From NCBI RefSeq assembly GCF_902762735.1, contig NZ_CACWPP010000007.1, positions 1-62,891 of the forward strand: DNA of 62,891 nt. The letters are read 5' to 3'. The notes under the pieces were generated by a model that worked only from the letters and a program-made list of their open reading frames with translations, had not been told where the DNA came from and did not search any database. Below, piece after piece: positions 8,656 to 15,765 of the stretch (positions are counted from its first letter, which is position 1; each line of letters begins with the position of its first letter). The position numbers and the translations under genes are program-made. The DNA comes from an uncultured Ruminococcus sp. (GTDB lineage Bacteria; Bacillota; Clostridia; Oscillospirales; Ruminococcaceae).

Positions 8656-8985
8656 GGTGTTTCCCACGAGGGTGAGCGGGTCAAAAACGTTTCCCGTAAG
8701 GGTGCGCGGGGCGACAGGCGGGAGCAAGCCCCTGCCCTACAATTTAGCGGTGTTTGCCGCAAGTGAGGGTGGTCAAGCGGCGGGGGCAAGCCACCCGCCC
8801 TACATGTAAAAAATGCGTTTCCCACGAGGGTGAGCGGGTCAAAAACGTTTCCCGTAAGGGTGAGCGGGTCAAAAACGTTTCCTGTAAGGGTGCGCGGGGT
8901 GACAGGCGGGAGCAAGCCCCCGCCCTACAATTTAGCGGTGTTTGCCGCAAGTGAGGGTGGTCAAGCGGCGGGGGAATGTCGGTGA
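8656..8985. repeat. Nested GC-rich repeat array
   Basis: Two long units of about 160 bp. Each contains a roughly 30-bp subunit GTTTCCC(A/G)(C/T)GAGGGTGAGCGGGTCAAAAAC repeated one to three times, then GACAGGCGGGAGCAAGCCCC, CCCTACAATTTAGCGGTGTT and GTGAGGGTGGTCAAGCGGCG. Frames that stay open through it on both strands reflect the repeat period and are not treated as genes. Confidence 0.75.
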
Positions 8986-9000
8986 CATACACGTTTATCG

Positions 9001-9200
9001 CGCTGAACTCCTGTGCATGTCAACAATTATGAATTATGCATTATGAATTATGAATTATAAAGCTGAACTCCTGTGCATGTCAACAATTATGAATTATGCA
9101 TTATGAATTATGAATTGAAAAGCATGCCGTTCTGAAACGCACGAAACTTCCGTGCATGTCAATAATTATGAATTATGCATTATGAATTATGAATTATATA
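9001..9200. repeat. Three direct copies of a 60-bp GCATGTCAA-AATTATG repeat
   Basis: Units start near 9001, 9061 and 9121. The first two share GCTGAACTCCTGTGCATGTC followed by AACAATTATGAATTATGCAT and further ATGAATT iterations; the third has a diverged left half (AAACTTCCGTGCATGTC). The block ends about 95 bp before spoIIAA. I see no convincing sigma-H or sigma-A promoter for spoIIA in the remaining bases. Confidence 0.75.
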
Positions 9201-9295
9201 ACCGTTTCGACATTTTGCGCACTGCGGACATGCTATGATATATGTAACGCAGGCGGTACACTCGCTGTTCCGCCAAAAAGAAAGGACTGGTTTAT

Positions 9296-9676
9296 TTGAC
9301 AGAGTTGAAAACGGTCGGCGGGGTGACAGCAGTGATGCTGTCGGGCGACCTCGACCACCATTCGGCAGGCATGATGCGCACCGACATCGACCGCGAGATA
9401 ACCGAAAAACACCCCCGCCGCCTTGTGATAGATTTCTCCCGCGTGACATTTATGGACAGTTCGGGTATAGGGCTTATCATGGGCAGATATAAGCTGATGT
9501 GCGAACAGGGCGGGGAAGTCATAGTTGCCCGCCCGCCTGCCTACATAAAAAAAGTCCTGCGCCTTGCAGGTGTGGACAGGCTCGCGCGTTTGACCGATGA
9601 CATCAGCGGACTGATACCCGATGAAAATGAAAAGGAGGACGAAAAAATTGAGCAGACGACCCCTCAGACCAATTAA
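9296..9676 (+). CDS. spoIIAA: Anti-sigma F factor antagonist SpoIIAA
   Basis: 126 aa STAS-domain protein. Unphosphorylated SpoIIAA binds SpoIIAB and frees sigma F in the forespore; SpoIIAB inactivates it by phosphorylating a Ser. That serine is visible in the signature FMDSSGIGLIMGRYK (about residues 54-68). The C-terminus is a little longer than usual and acidic/Gln-rich. The start is TTG at 9296 after AAAGGA. It overlaps spoIIAB by 29 bp, giving the classic spoIIAA-spoIIAB-sigF operon. Confidence 0.93.
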   Translation: MTELKTVGGVTAVMLSGDLDHHSAGMMRTDIDREITEKHPRRLVIDFSRVTFMDSSGIGLIMGRYKLMCEQGGEVIVARPPAYIKKVLRLAGVDRLARLTDDISGLIPDENEKEDEKIEQTTPQTN

Positions 9677-10103
9677 TGAGATGACGCTGACTTTCCCCGC
9701 GCTGTCCGAAAACGAACGCTTTGCAAGGCTGGCAGTCAGCGGTTTTCTCTCACAGCTTGACCCGAATATCAGCGAACTTTCCGACATAAAGACCGCCGTT
9801 TCGGAAGCTGTCACCAACGCGATAGTTCACGGCTACCGCGAACGTTCGGGCGAAGTGATGATGCAGGTGCGCATCTTTGAGGACAGCCGCATCTGCATAA
9901 AAATACAGGATAAAGGCTGCGGTATGGCTGATGTGGAACAGGCTATGACACCGCTGTATACATCTTCCCCCGAAGAGGAAAGGGCAGGGCTGGGCTTCAC
10001 CATAATGGAAACTTTCATGGAGAAAGTGCGCGTCAAAAGCAAGCCCGACAAGGGTACGACCGTGATACTTGAACGCACCGTTCAGGGGAAACGCCGTCTA
10101 TGA
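9648..10103 (+). CDS. spoIIAB: Anti-sigma F factor / SpoIIAA kinase SpoIIAB
   Basis: 151 aa from a TTG start at 9648 that follows AAAAGGAGG; the frame is open nine codons further, but the ribosome-binding site fits this start. It is a GHKL-type ATPase: N-box EAVTNAIVHGY, G1 box DKGCGM and G2 box GLGFTIMETFM are all present. It binds sigma F and phosphorylates SpoIIAA. It overlaps spoIIAA at its start and sigF by ATGA at its end, so the three are translationally coupled. Confidence 0.94.
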   Translation: MSRRPLRPINEMTLTFPALSENERFARLAVSGFLSQLDPNISELSDIKTAVSEAVTNAIVHGYRERSGEVMMQVRIFEDSRICIKIQDKGCGMADVEQAMTPLYTSSPEEERAGLGFTIMETFMEKVRVKSKPDKGTTVILERTVQGKRRL

Positions 10104-10753
10104 GCGCTGAGAGCCATCTTCCCGAAGACAATCTCGGACTTGTGCATCTGTGCGCCAACCGTTTTCGCGGGCGTGGGATAGAGTATGACGATCTGTGCGG
10201 GGCGGGGTGCATCGGTCTGCTGAAAGCGTCAAAAGCGTTTGACAGCGGGCGCGGAGTGAAATTCTCCACATACGCTGTGCCTGTCATTCTGGGGGAGATA
10301 AAACGGCTTTTCCGTGACGGTGGCACTGTAAAAGTCAGCAGGAGTCTGAAAGAACTCTCGCTCAGGCTGACTAAAGAAGCGCAGGTCTTTGCACATAAAA
10401 ACGGCAGAGAACCTACTGTTGACGAACTTGCCGATCTTGTCGGCGCGCCTGTTGAAGATGTCATTGAAGCGCTGAATGCGGCACAGCCTGCCATCAGCCT
10501 GACAGTGGGCGATGATGAAAATGAAACGCAGGCTGACCTTCCCGCGCCTGCACCCGATGAGGACATAACCGACCGTCTGGCTTTACGGCAGGTACTTAAC
10601 GAACTGGGTGAGAAAGACAGACAGCTGATAGAACTCCGCTATTTTCGCGGAATGACACAATCAGCCGCCGCCGCAGTACTGGGCATGACACAGGTACAGG
10701 TCTCAAGGCGGGAGAAAAAACTGCTTTTATATATGCGCTCTAAACTCTTATGA
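10100..10753 (+). CDS. sigF: RNA polymerase sigma factor SigF (SpoIIAC)
   Basis: 217 aa, slightly shorter than Bacillus sigma F. Region 2 is visible as HLCANRFRGRGIEYDDLCGA followed by GCIGLLKASKAF and GVKFSTYAVPVILGEIKR. The RDGGTVKVSRSLKEL stretch is typical of sporulation sigmas F and G. Region 4 has a helix-turn-helix ending GMTQVQVSRREKKLLLYM. It starts in a 4-bp ATGA overlap with spoIIAB. Gene order and the presence of the anti-sigma pair make sigma F much more likely than sigma G. Confidence 0.93.
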   Translation: MSAESHLPEDNLGLVHLCANRFRGRGIEYDDLCGAGCIGLLKASKAFDSGRGVKFSTYAVPVILGEIKRLFRDGGTVKVSRSLKELSLRLTKEAQVFAHKNGREPTVDELADLVGAPVEDVIEALNAAQPAISLTVGDDENETQADLPAPAPDEDITDRLALRQVLNELGEKDRQLIELRYFRGMTQSAAAAVLGMTQVQVSRREKKLLLYMRSKLL

Positions 10754-10965
10754 TCCATAATGCATGGATCATAATTGCTGACATGCATTCGGGAATGCCG
10801 CTTAGGACCGCACTGGCGGAAGTTTCGTGCGTTAAATGTGCAGGGCGGGGGATTGCTCCCGCCTTTTGCCGCACGCAAAGCTGTGTCGCGGGTGTGCGCA
10901 CAAACAAAACAGCTCCCCGAACATGTCGGAGAGCTATCCTGCGGTAAAATTATTTATAGGAGAGG

Positions 10966-11028
10966 GTGAATACTGTCTTGTTTTGCTCTTTCTCTGAGCT
11001 TGTTTACAGTATACATCGCTTCGCTTAA
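10966..11028 (+). CDS. Possible 20-aa peptide, copy 1 of the triplicated unit
   Basis: GTG start directly behind AGGAGAGG; the peptide begins MNTVLFCSFSELVYSIHRFA. It is too short for any family assignment. Coding on the minus strand is also possible in the same unit: ATG at 11015 gives a 20-aa basic peptide starting MYTVNKLRER that ends before the hairpin. I cannot decide between them from sequence alone. Confidence 0.25.
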   Translation: MNTVLFCSFSELVYSIHRFA

Positions 11029-11155
11029 ACTTACCTTAAAAAATTTGTATCTTCGGGAAATTTTTTCGTGCGCGGCAGAGCTTCCCCGCACAAACAAAAC
11101 AGCTCCCCGAACATGTCGGAGAGCTATCCTGCGGTAAAATTATTTATAGGAGAGG

Positions 11156-11218
11156 GTGAATACTATCTTGTTTTGCTCTTTCTCTGAGCTTGTTTACAGT
11201 ATACATCGCTTCGCTTAA
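11156..11218 (+). CDS. Possible 20-aa peptide, copy 2 of the triplicated unit
   Basis: Same layout as the frame at 10966. The peptide differs by one conservative change, Val to Ile at position 4; the same base change is silent in the minus-strand frame. Confidence 0.22.
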   Translation: MNTILFCSFSELVYSIHRFA

Positions 11219-11339
11219 ACTTACCTTAAAAAATTTGTATCATCGGGAAATTTTTTTCGCGCGTCATTTATATACGACAAAATAGCTCTTTGAACCAAGT
11301 CAAAGAGCTATTCTGCGGTAAAATTAATTATAGGAGACG

Positions 11340-11417
11340 GTGAATGCTGTGATTTTGAATATATTATATTATATATTATATTGCTCGCTCATATTTAAAA
11401 AAATGTTAAACAAATAG
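11340..11417 (+). CDS. Possible 25-aa hydrophobic peptide, copy 3
   Basis: GTG start behind TAGGAGA in the third unit. The peptide begins MNAVILNILYYILYCSLIF and ends KKMLNK, so a single hydrophobic helix is followed by basic residues. This is the general look of type I toxins and other small membrane peptides; function is not shown. Confidence 0.3.
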   Translation: MNAVILNILYYILYCSLIFKKMLNK

Positions 11418-11424
11418 TTAACTT

Positions 11425-11732
11425 TTATGTCAGATATTTAATGTAAAAGTCAGCAGGCTTGTCAAAAGGGATAACACTGTCAGCACCGCCGTCAGAAAGG
11501 TCGGTGTGGACTGCGCCTTCGATGACAGGCAGTTCCTTGTTGGCGGTGTACTTGCTGTCACGGGTCATGTTCTCATAAGCGTCCTTGCCGAAATAGAAGC
11601 TGTGCGCCTTGCCGCCGAGAAATCCTCAGTGTTTATGTCGGGCGATGCCACATATCTCGGCTGACCTCAGCTCTCGCCTGTGAAAGAGGGGGCGAATGCT
11701 ATGGTCAGGAAACCTTTCTCCGCATCAATGGG
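11425..11732 (-). pseudogene. Decayed alpha/beta hydrolase (YcjY-like) gene
   Basis: Translated by hand on the minus strand. The N-terminal fragment reads FPIDAEKGFLTIAFAPSFTG then ES, a TGA stop, and GQPRYVASPDINTEDFS. The C-terminal fragment, in another frame, reads GGKAHSFYFGKDAYENMTRD and further to a HTDLSDGG...IPFDKPADFYIKYL end. Both halves fit secreted or cytosolic alpha/beta hydrolases of about 300 aa (GES-G motif near the start, catalytic His in GAVHTDL). The middle, including the nucleophile elbow, is deleted, and the halves join out of frame near GGCGGCAAGG. The upstream end is cut off by a MITE fragment at 11733. Confidence 0.75.
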
Positions 11733-11804
11733 GAAAGATAACATCAACTGTATTTGGTTCCCGATATAACATCGTTTATTTTGGTGTATCAGCGGGATGA
11801 TCAC
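11733..11804 (+). mobile_element. MITE fragment (B-type right end)
   Basis: Matches the reverse complement of the element at 39579-39698 over about 70 bp, from GGGGAAAGATAAC through CCCGATATAACATCGTTTAT to the end AGCGGGATGATCAC. The left half is missing and the alpha/beta hydrolase remnant adjoins it. Confidence 0.65.
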
Positions 11805-11964
11805 ATATCTTATTGAGAGTATAGCACAATTCTCGTGAAATAGCAAATACTTATTTCAAAAGTTCGTGTATGCGCAAAAAGCATAACAGATGAAAAAGCC
11901 TCACAGTTATGCTGTGATACGAACCCTGTAAAAAACTGTCTCTGCGGGGGATAGTCCCCTCGTA

Positions 11965-11993
11965 TTGACTTTGGTGCGTGAATGTGTTAAAAT
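11965..11993 (+). promoter_or_regulatory. Sigma-A-type promoter for the dockerin-GH3 gene
   Basis: TTGACT (11965-11970), 17-bp spacer ending TGTGT, TAAAAT (11988-11993); the start codon is at 12017 behind GGGGGG. Confidence 0.65.
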
Positions 11994-12016
11994 ATAATGT
12001 ACAGGGGGGATAAATA

Positions 12017-13339
12017 ATGCATAATAAGATCAGAGCATTTATTTGTACGGCAGCAGCTGCCGCTCTTATGAGCGTCAATGCGTATGCCGCAGGCGAGTTT
12101 AAAAAAGGCGATGTCAATGGTGACGGCAGAGTAAATGTCACCGATATAACAAAAACAGCCGCGTATGTCAAGGGGCTGAGACCGCTCACGGGCGATTCGC
12201 TGAAAGCGGCTGACATGAACGGCGACGGTTCGGTGAACGTGACCGATATAACGATGATAGCCGCTATGGTGAAGGGCATCGACCTGAATGCCAAAAAGAC
12301 TAAGGCTGAAAAAGTACTGGATAAAATGACACTGCATGAGAAGGTCTGTCAGCTTTTCATAGTTGCGCCCGAGTCGCTGACGGGGTACGATCAGGTGATA
12401 TATGCCGACGAGAACCTCAACAGCGGGCTGAAAAACTACCCTGTGGGCGGCATCATACTTTTCAGCTACAATCTGAATAATGTCACCCAGACTGAGGGGC
12501 TTATAAGCTGGGCGCAGAAATACAACAGCTATCATTCTGATGTGCCGCTGTTCGTTACGGTCGATGAAGAGGGCGGCACGGTGGCAAGGTGCGCACAGAA
12601 GCTGGGCACTACTTCTTTCTACGATATGTATGAATACCGCTATAAGGGCACTGACAGGGCTTACAGCAACGCTTACACGATAGCTAAGGACATATCGGGG
12701 CTGGGCTTCAATCTTGACTTTGCGCCTGTGGCAGATACATGGTCAAATCCGTACAATGCTGTAATAGGCACTCGTGCTTACAGCGACGATTTCAGCGTGT
12801 CAGCCACACTGGTAGCGGCGGCTGTGAAGGGCTTTAATGACGGCGGCGTGGCATGCACGCTCAAGCATTTCCCGGGACACGGCGACACTGCCACCGATTC
12901 GCATATAGGCACTGCATGTTCGTACAAGACCATATCACAGCTTGAAAATCAGGAATATCTTGCTTTTAAGAGCGGTATAGCGGCAGGTGCGGATATGGTC
13001 ATGGTGGGGCATATAACAATGTCTAACATCGACGGTCTGCCCGCAACAGTCTCACCTACTATGGTAAACGGCGAACTGCGCGGAAAACTGGGCTACAAGG
13101 GCGTTGTAGTCACAGATGCGCTGGGCATGGGCGCGGTGGCGAATATTTACAGCAGTGCAGACCTGGCAGTAAAGTGCCTTCAGGCGGGAGATGATATACT
13201 GCTGATGCCTGCAAACCTGTCTGCCGCTGTAAACGGCGTTGAAAAAGCCGTAGCTGACGGCACACTGACCGAGAAACGCATAGACGAGAGCGTGCTGAGG
13301 ATACTGACCCTCAAAGAAAAGCGCGGCATACTCAAATAA
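12017..13339 (+). CDS. Secreted GH3 beta-N-acetylhexosaminidase-like enzyme with N-terminal dockerin
   Basis: 440 aa. The signal peptide (about 1-25, ending NAYAAG) is followed by a type I-like dockerin at about 28-90 with two calcium loops, DVNGDGRVNVTD and DMNGDGSVNVTD. The GH3 domain then runs to the end. NagZ-type features are KHFPGHGDTATDSH (about 283-296, with the Asp-His general acid pair) and the nucleophile Asp in VVTDALGMGAV (about 362-372). NagZ-type enzymes release terminal beta-GlcNAc from muropeptides or chito-oligosaccharides. The dockerin would attach it to a scaffoldin cohesin outside the cell. coaX follows 15 bp later, so they may be cotranscribed. Confidence 0.9.
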   Translation: MHNKIRAFICTAAAAALMSVNAYAAGEFKKGDVNGDGRVNVTDITKTAAYVKGLRPLTGDSLKAADMNGDGSVNVTDITMIAAMVKGIDLNAKKTKAEKVLDKMTLHEKVCQLFIVAPESLTGYDQVIYADENLNSGLKNYPVGGIILFSYNLNNVTQTEGLISWAQKYNSYHSDVPLFVTVDEEGGTVARCAQKLGTTSFYDMYEYRYKGTDRAYSNAYTIAKDISGLGFNLDFAPVADTWSNPYNAVIGTRAYSDDFSVSATLVAAAVKGFNDGGVACTLKHFPGHGDTATDSHIGTACSYKTISQLENQEYLAFKSGIAAGADMVMVGHITMSNIDGLPATVSPTMVNGELRGKLGYKGVVVTDALGMGAVANIYSSADLAVKCLQAGDDILLMPANLSAAVNGVEKAVADGTLTEKRIDESVLRILTLKEKRGILK

Positions 13340-13354
13340 CGGAGGCATATCAAT

Positions 13355-14119
13355 ATGCTGCTTGCAGTAGATATAGGCAACACTAACATAGTACTCGGCT
13401 GTATCGAGGAAAACAACATAATCTTCCGCGAGAGGATATATACAAATCAGCTGGCGACGGACCTTGAATATGCCGCCAATCTAAAGACCGCTATGGACAT
13501 GCACGACATCAAGCCCGAGAGCATAAGCGGCGCTATCATATCATCGGTAGTGCCGACCATGACGGCGACTTTTTCAGCGGCGGTGCGCAAGCTGATAGGC
13601 GTAAAGCCTAAGGTGGTGGGACCCGGACTTAAAACAGGGCTGTCCATCGTGATAGACAACCCCGCACAGCTGGGAAGCGACCTTGTGGTGGACGCAGTGG
13701 CAGGTATAAATGAGTACACTGCGCCAATGATAATCATTGACATGGGCACAGCAACCACTCTTTCGGTGGTGGACGATAAAAAGCGCTATCTGGGCGGCAT
13801 GATAGTAACAGGCATGGCGGTGTCCTCAGATGCACTGATAAAGCGCACTGCACAGCTGCCGAAATTCGCATTTGAAAAGCCAAAACATGTCATTGGCACG
13901 AATACTGTTGACTGCCTGAAAAGCGGTCTGATGTACTCGACTGCATGTGCGCTTGACGGCATGATAGAACGCATCGAGGAAGAACTCGGACAGGAATGCA
14001 CGGTCATAGCCACAGGAGGTCTGGCTTCAACGGTCGTGCCGCTTTGCAGAAAGACTATTATCCTTGATGATGACTTGCTGCTGAAAGGGCTTAACCTGAT
14101 ATACAATAAGAATATCTGA
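13355..14119 (+). CDS. coaX: Type III pantothenate kinase
   Basis: 254 aa, typical for CoaX. It phosphorylates pantothenate at the start of coenzyme A synthesis. The ASKHA-fold phosphate loop is the N-terminal LLAVDIGNTNIVLG; GSDLVVDAVAG and IIDMGTATTLSVVDDKK carry the conserved second and third motifs. The ribosome-binding site GGAGG is 9 bases before ATG. A terminator follows at 14144. Confidence 0.94.
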   Translation: MLLAVDIGNTNIVLGCIEENNIIFRERIYTNQLATDLEYAANLKTAMDMHDIKPESISGAIISSVVPTMTATFSAAVRKLIGVKPKVVGPGLKTGLSIVIDNPAQLGSDLVVDAVAGINEYTAPMIIIDMGTATTLSVVDDKKRYLGGMIVTGMAVSSDALIKRTAQLPKFAFEKPKHVIGTNTVDCLKSGLMYSTACALDGMIERIEEELGQECTVIATGGLASTVVPLCRKTIILDDDLLLKGLNLIYNKNI

Positions 14120-14143
14120 AATAAGAATATCTGAACTTTCTGT

Positions 14144-14173
14144 CTCCCCCGAGAACATCGGGGGAGTTTTTTT
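14144..14173 (+). terminator. Intrinsic terminator after coaX
   Basis: Stem CTCCCCCGA / TCGGGGGAG with a 5-base loop, followed by seven T. Confidence 0.9.
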
Positions 14174-14233
14174 GCAAAAAAAATAGCAGGAGATCAATTC
14201 TCCTGCCTGATAGGCTGTTATGCTGACTGTCAC

Positions 14234-14611
14234 TCATTTATTGCTGACGAGCAGATCGCTTATGCAGTCGGCTATCGCGCGGTAAACGCAGTATGCCTTG
14301 CCAAAGCTGACACGCGCACTTTCGGCATCGCCGCTGCGCATTTCCTCAACGGTATCAAAGCACAGCCTGTAAAGCCCGTTCATCGAAAGCGTGCCTGTCA
14401 CGGACTTCATGGCGTGTATGGCTTTGAGAAAGCCCTCACGGTCGTCCTTTTCAAGCAGGCGGCGTGCTTCTTCAAAAGTATTCTCGGTGAGAAAATCTAC
14501 CAGCAGACCCTCATAAAGCTCCTCTTCGTCCATGAATTTTTCAAGCCCTTCACGGTAGTCAACACCGCAGCTTTCGAGCTTTTGTATGTTCTTTTCGCTC
14601 ACTGAGATCAC
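14234..14611 (-). CDS. Hpt-domain (histidine phosphotransfer) protein
   Basis: 125 aa, all helical in appearance. The Hpt phospho-site pattern is FLKAIHAMKSVTGTLSMNGL (about 62-81), where His is followed by x-x-K-x-x-x-G as in canonical Hpt domains. Such proteins relay phosphate between hybrid kinases and response regulators. No kinase or receiver gene lies beside it, so its partners are elsewhere. It is convergent with coaX and has its own promoter at 14629-14657. Confidence 0.75.
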   Translation of the reverse strand: MISVSEKNIQKLESCGVDYREGLEKFMDEEELYEGLLVDFLTENTFEEARRLLEKDDREGFLKAIHAMKSVTGTLSMNGLYRLCFDTVEEMRSGDAESARVSFGKAYCVYRAIADCISDLLVSNK

Positions 14612-14628
14612 CTCTTTCTTTGAAATAT

Positions 14629-14657
14629 ATTATACACTATTAATTCACAAATTTCAA
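14629..14657 (-). promoter_or_regulatory. Sigma-A-type promoter for the Hpt gene
   Basis: Minus strand TTGAAA (14652-14657), 17-bp spacer, TATAAT (14629-14634). Confidence 0.7.
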
Positions 14658-14803
14658 TCGCCGTCTGATATTTCTGCGAAATTGACAAACTGCGTATAAA
14701 AATCACGACTTGATTTATGCATTATTCACTCTGCAAAACTGTGAAAAACTTGTTATGCTTAATGTATGGCAGAAGGCTGTTCTAAAAATATTCAAATTTG
14801 CAC

Positions 14804-14831
14804 TTGACTTTTGCAAAAGATGTGGTATAAT
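14804..14831 (+). promoter_or_regulatory. Promoter for the XRE regulator
   Basis: TTGACT (14804-14809), 16-bp spacer ending TGTGG (extended -10), TATAAT (14826-14831). The spacer contains TTTGCAAAA, a short palindrome that could be an operator. Confidence 0.65.
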
Positions 14832-14881
14832 ATAAATGATAAGAATTTCTGAACACAGACTATTCAGGGGAGTACAGAAAT

Positions 14882-15427
14882 ATGAGTTCATTTGCAGAAA
14901 ATTTACGTGCGGCTATGGCAGAACGCAGTCTGACACAGGCTGAGCTGAGCAAGCGCACAGGTATATCAAAATCATTTATAAGCCAGTATCTTTCAGGCAA
15001 ATTCAAGCCGCGTGATGACAAGCTGTCGGCGCTTGCGCAGGCGCTGGGCACGACTAAGGGCGCACTGCTGGGATATGAGAGCCGCTCGGGTGAGGGCGGT
15101 GCTGTGGAGACGGTCGGTATAATAAAAGTACCCGTTTACAGTGCCGATGACCCGAAAACTCAATGGGGCGAAGAATACGCGGGTGCTGAACACGGCAATT
15201 ACCGCTTTTATATCTGCCGTGATGATAAGAACAGACCGTTTGTGATGTTCGGTGATTATCTGCTGGTAAGCGTTGACGAGATAGGTACGACAGGGCTGTA
15301 TGCTGTTGTCAGGGAGGGAGTCGAGCGTGTGTATTTCCGCGAGTTCTCCGAACCGAGAAAAGAGGCAGCTGAGCTTGGACTGCGCCTGATAGGAAGGGTC
15401 TGCGAGATAAGAAGAAAAATGACTTGA
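14882..15427 (+). CDS. XRE-family regulator with S24/LexA-like C-terminal domain
   Basis: 181 aa. The N-terminal HTH_3 domain has RSLTQAELSKRTGISKSFIS (about 16-35). The C-terminal part resembles the S24 fold of cI/LexA repressors: FVMFGDYLLVSVDEIGTTGL, YAVVREGVERVYFREF and a final LRLIGRVCEIRRKM. The usual catalytic Ser before the GD motif is replaced (VMFGD) and no Lys is seen at the second catalytic position, so self-cleavage is unlikely. It could be a prophage-derived or stress regulator; no phage genes are near. The ribosome-binding site is AGGGGAG. Confidence 0.75.
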   Translation: MSSFAENLRAAMAERSLTQAELSKRTGISKSFISQYLSGKFKPRDDKLSALAQALGTTKGALLGYESRSGEGGAVETVGIIKVPVYSADDPKTQWGEEYAGAEHGNYRFYICRDDKNRPFVMFGDYLLVSVDEIGTTGLYAVVREGVERVYFREFSEPRKEAAELGLRLIGRVCEIRRKMT

Positions 15428-15441
15428 TCGTGATGTCACAT

Positions 15442-15475
15442 CAGCCGAGCGGGAAGGTCCGCTTGGCTGTTTTTG
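15442..15475 (+). terminator. Intrinsic terminator after the XRE regulator
   Basis: Stem CAGCCGAGCGG / CCGCTTGGCTG (one mismatch) with a 6-base loop, then TTTTT. Confidence 0.85.
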
Positions 15476-15639
15476 TGCAAAAAATCTGATTTTTTGAAGT
15501 TTTGGTGATGAAAATTTCAACGGCTGCTCACCTGCGCCGATATTGACATGGCGGCGCTGATGGTATATAATAATATAGATATTTGGTATGAAAAAGAAAG
15601 GCTGTGCAGTAAGATGCAGTAAACGGCATAAATTTTTTA

Positions 15640-15700
15640 TGACTATCCCTTATAGCACACCAATTAAAAATGCGGTGAATAAAAGGATAATTGAGCGCGC
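15640..15700 (+). mobile_element. MITE fragment (left half)
   Basis: Matches the left half of the family from ATGACTATCCCTTATAGCAC to GGATAATTGAGCGC; the right half is absent. It lies between the XRE gene and the WG-repeat lipoprotein. The remaining intergenic bases hold a possible GGTATATAATAATATAG run near 15561 but no clear promoter. Confidence 0.65.
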
Positions 15701-15765
15701 AATATCTTTATTGTCGTTTACAATACTATTGCAGGAGACAGCATGAGTTGTAAGGAGGATCAGAA

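Larger units (their letters stand above)
10895..11345 (+). repeat. Triplicated hairpin-leader unit
   Basis: Two near-identical 190-bp units (hairpins at 10911-10935 and 11101-11125) and a third diverged one (hairpin 11284-11309). The hairpin is AGCTCCCCGA ... TCGGAGAGCT in the first two and AGCTCTTTGA ... TCAAAGAGCT in the third, so paired positions changed together. Each is followed by CTGCGGTAAAATTA, then TTATAGGAGA and GGTGAAT. Conservation in copy 3 stops right after this point. On the plus strand the end is a ribosome-binding site and GTG start. On the minus strand the hairpin is followed by TTTTGT and could be a weak terminator. Confidence 0.7.

Noticed and set aside
8643-8992. Open frames in the GC-rich repeats on both strands
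   Set aside because: Same peptide repeats in several frames, as expected from a tandem repeat.
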